Shown here in pieces: positions 63,123 through 64,000 of a DNA stretch of 64,000 nt. A program made the position numbers and the translations under genes. Origin of the DNA: a bacterium (GTDB taxonomy: Bacteria; Myxococcota_A; Bradymonadia; UBA7976; UBA1532); the NCBI GenBank assembly GCA_030427205.1, contig JAUHXC010000008.1:186001-250000 (forward strand), written 5' to 3'. The notes below the pieces were generated by a model that was given only the letters and a program-made list of their open reading frames with translations, was not told the DNA's origin and ran no database searches. How positions within the stretch are numbered: the first letter of the stretch is position 1; each line of letters starts with the position of its first letter.

Positions 63123-63203
63123 ATGTCATCCGCCGAGCAGCCCGAGGCGGAGGCCAAAGCGGCGGGCGCCGACGACAGCGGGTCGGCGCCGGATCCGGCC
63201 TGA
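63123..63203 (+). other. 26-codon sequence resembling the tail of the protein at 52513-53403
   Basis: ATG at 63123 opens a 26-codon frame that ends AGADDSGSAPDPA; the gene at 52513-53403 ends GAGADGGLGPDPA after a similar Gln/Ala/Glu run. No ribosome-binding site is evident. It is probably a leftover 3' end of a lost paralogue. The rest of 63081-63216 shows nothing else. Confidence 0.4.
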
Positions 63204-63216
63204 CGCCCGCGCGCCC

Positions 63217-64000
63217 TCAGCGCGCCGGCTCGAAGATCACCTCGCCCGCCCGGTCGATATAGCCCCGCGACAGCCGGCCTTCGGCGTCGCGGCGACCGAC
63301 CATCGCCCGCCCGCCGCGGAAGTAGCCCGCCGACGACTGCGGATCGTCCCATGTGGGCGCGATGGCCCACGCGCCGGCGCGGTCGATGTAGCCCACCTTG
63401 CCCTCGGCGTCGATCTGGGCCAGCCCCTCGCGAAAGCAGCCGGGCCGCTCGAACGTCGGCGGGATGATCATCTCGCCGGCCTGGTCGATATAGCCCGTCT
63501 TCTCCTGCCCGCGGGGCGTGACCGCTGCCAGGCCCTCGCAGAAGCCCCAGGCGAAGGTGAAGTCGGTCGCGACGATCTTGCCGCTGCGGTCGATGAACGA
63601 CCAGACGTCGTCGTGGCGCACCGGCGCGAGGCCTTCGGAGAACCCGCGGCCGAACTTCCACGGGCCCTCGATCACCGTCAGGCCGTCGCGGTCGACATAG
63701 CGCACGCGATCGCCCAGATCGAGCGGCATCAGGCCCTCGGCGAACTCCGGCGGGTCGCGCACGTCGGCGCCCGGCGGAAACGAGAAGACGATCCGCCCGG
63801 TGACGTCGATGCTGGCGCCACGGTCGCGGGCCACCTCGACCGTCGCCCGGCCCTCGCTGAACGGCGTGGCCCGCATGAACGTCGGCGGGATGGCCCAGGC
63901 GCCGGTGCGGTCGAGGTAGCCCCACAGCCGGGTCTTGGGATCCATGGCCGCCGCGCGCCCGTCGGAGAACGACTTCGCCGAGCGGAAGCGCGGCTCGATG
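63217..64000 (-). CDS. WG-repeat protein, 5' partial
   Basis: The frame is open to the right edge, so the N-terminus is missing. The last codons before the edge (IEPRFRSAKSFSDGRAAAMD) already belong to a repeat, so the ATG at 63945 is internal and not the start. At least six WG-type repeats are visible, each with the pattern GYIDRAGxWAIxPTF followed by F-x-EGLA; examples are LWGYLDRTGAWAIPPTF and VGYIDRAGAWAIAPTW. WG repeats form elongated beta structures with unknown ligands. A 40-codon fragment of a relative survives at 55982-56097. Confidence 0.88.
   Translation of the reverse strand, partial: IEPRFRSAKSFSDGRAAAMDPKTRLWGYLDRTGAWAIPPTFMRATPFSEGRATVEVARDRGASIDVTGRIVFSFPPGADVRDPPEFAEGLMPLDLGDRVRYVDRDGLTVIEGPWKFGRGFSEGLAPVRHDDVWSFIDRSGKIVATDFTFAWGFCEGLAAVTPRGQEKTGYIDQAGEMIIPPTFERPGCFREGLAQIDAEGKVGYIDRAGAWAIAPTWDDPQSSAGYFRGGRAMVGRRDAEGRLSRGYIDRAGEVIFEPAR

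Noticed and set aside
63217..63945. Complete WG-repeat gene starting at the ATG at 63945
   Set aside because: The frame stays open to the window edge and the codons before this ATG continue the WG repeat pattern, so the gene is cut by the edge.

Overview
The window is very GC-rich and looks like a chromosomal segment of a Myxococcota-type (deltaproteobacterial) bacterium. The signs are a thrombospondin-type-3 protein with a MYXO-CTERM-like Cys/hydrophobic/Arg tail, many lipoproteins with Pro-Glu or Asp-Ala linkers, a DUF1592/DUF1552 pair, a Ser/Thr kinase fused to an ATPase/TPR module, an FHA-type sigma-54 activator and several sigma-54-like (GG-N10-GC) promoters. No rRNA, tRNA, CRISPR, prophage or insertion sequence was recognised. 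All assignments come from reading sequence; no database search was run.

Layout. 1-13.3 kb is mostly housekeeping and metabolism: a calcium-binding repeat protein (cut at the left edge), PuuD-type urate oxidase, Lon protease behind a perfect 12-bp-arm palindrome, a beta-barrel protein, a ferritin-like protein, a fused hydantoinase/oxoprolinase, an SRPBCC protein, a YbjN lipoprotein, cytidylate kinase and a Coq4-like protein. Between the YbjN gene and cmk is a 437-bp non-coding stretch with five 9-bp repeats at 21-22-bp spacing and a sigma-54-like element. 13.3-27.7 kb is almost all minus strand: a four-gene translationally coupled operon (two paralogous propeller lipoproteins, DUF1592, DUF1552), a His-rich lipoprotein, a lipoprotein/unknown/two-TM cluster, and a type II NADH dehydrogenase.

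27.8-46.5 kb holds a secreted propeller protein, an alarmone-type HD hydrolase, a DUF547 lipoprotein, a BtpA-family protein, and an operon of a 1,699-aa secreted beta-rich protein, a 1,927-aa alpha-2-macroglobulin without a thioester motif, and penicillin-binding protein 1C. 46.5-56 kb is accessory: two tandem YopT/AvrPphB-like (C58) cysteine peptidases sharing an upstream element, a phospholipase-C-like lipoprotein bracketed by a 225-bp direct repeat (one copy is a pseudogene), a sulfatase-modifying-factor-like lipoprotein, a 42/43-bp tandem array, and a PNPOx-reductase fusion whose end abuts a fragment of a WG-repeat gene.

56.1-63.1 kb is the most coherent candidate for a new system. An FHA-domain sigma-54 activator and a Ser/Thr kinase are encoded tail to tail with a 44-bp overlap. 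The kinase gene is divergent from a secreted protein with two nearly identical beta-trefoils. That intergenic region has a perfect 15-bp-arm palindrome, four copies of CGAACAC and a good sigma-54 promoter. The inferred circuit is: signal, kinase, phosphothreonine read by FHA, sigma-54 activation of the trefoil protein. The window ends inside a WG-repeat gene.
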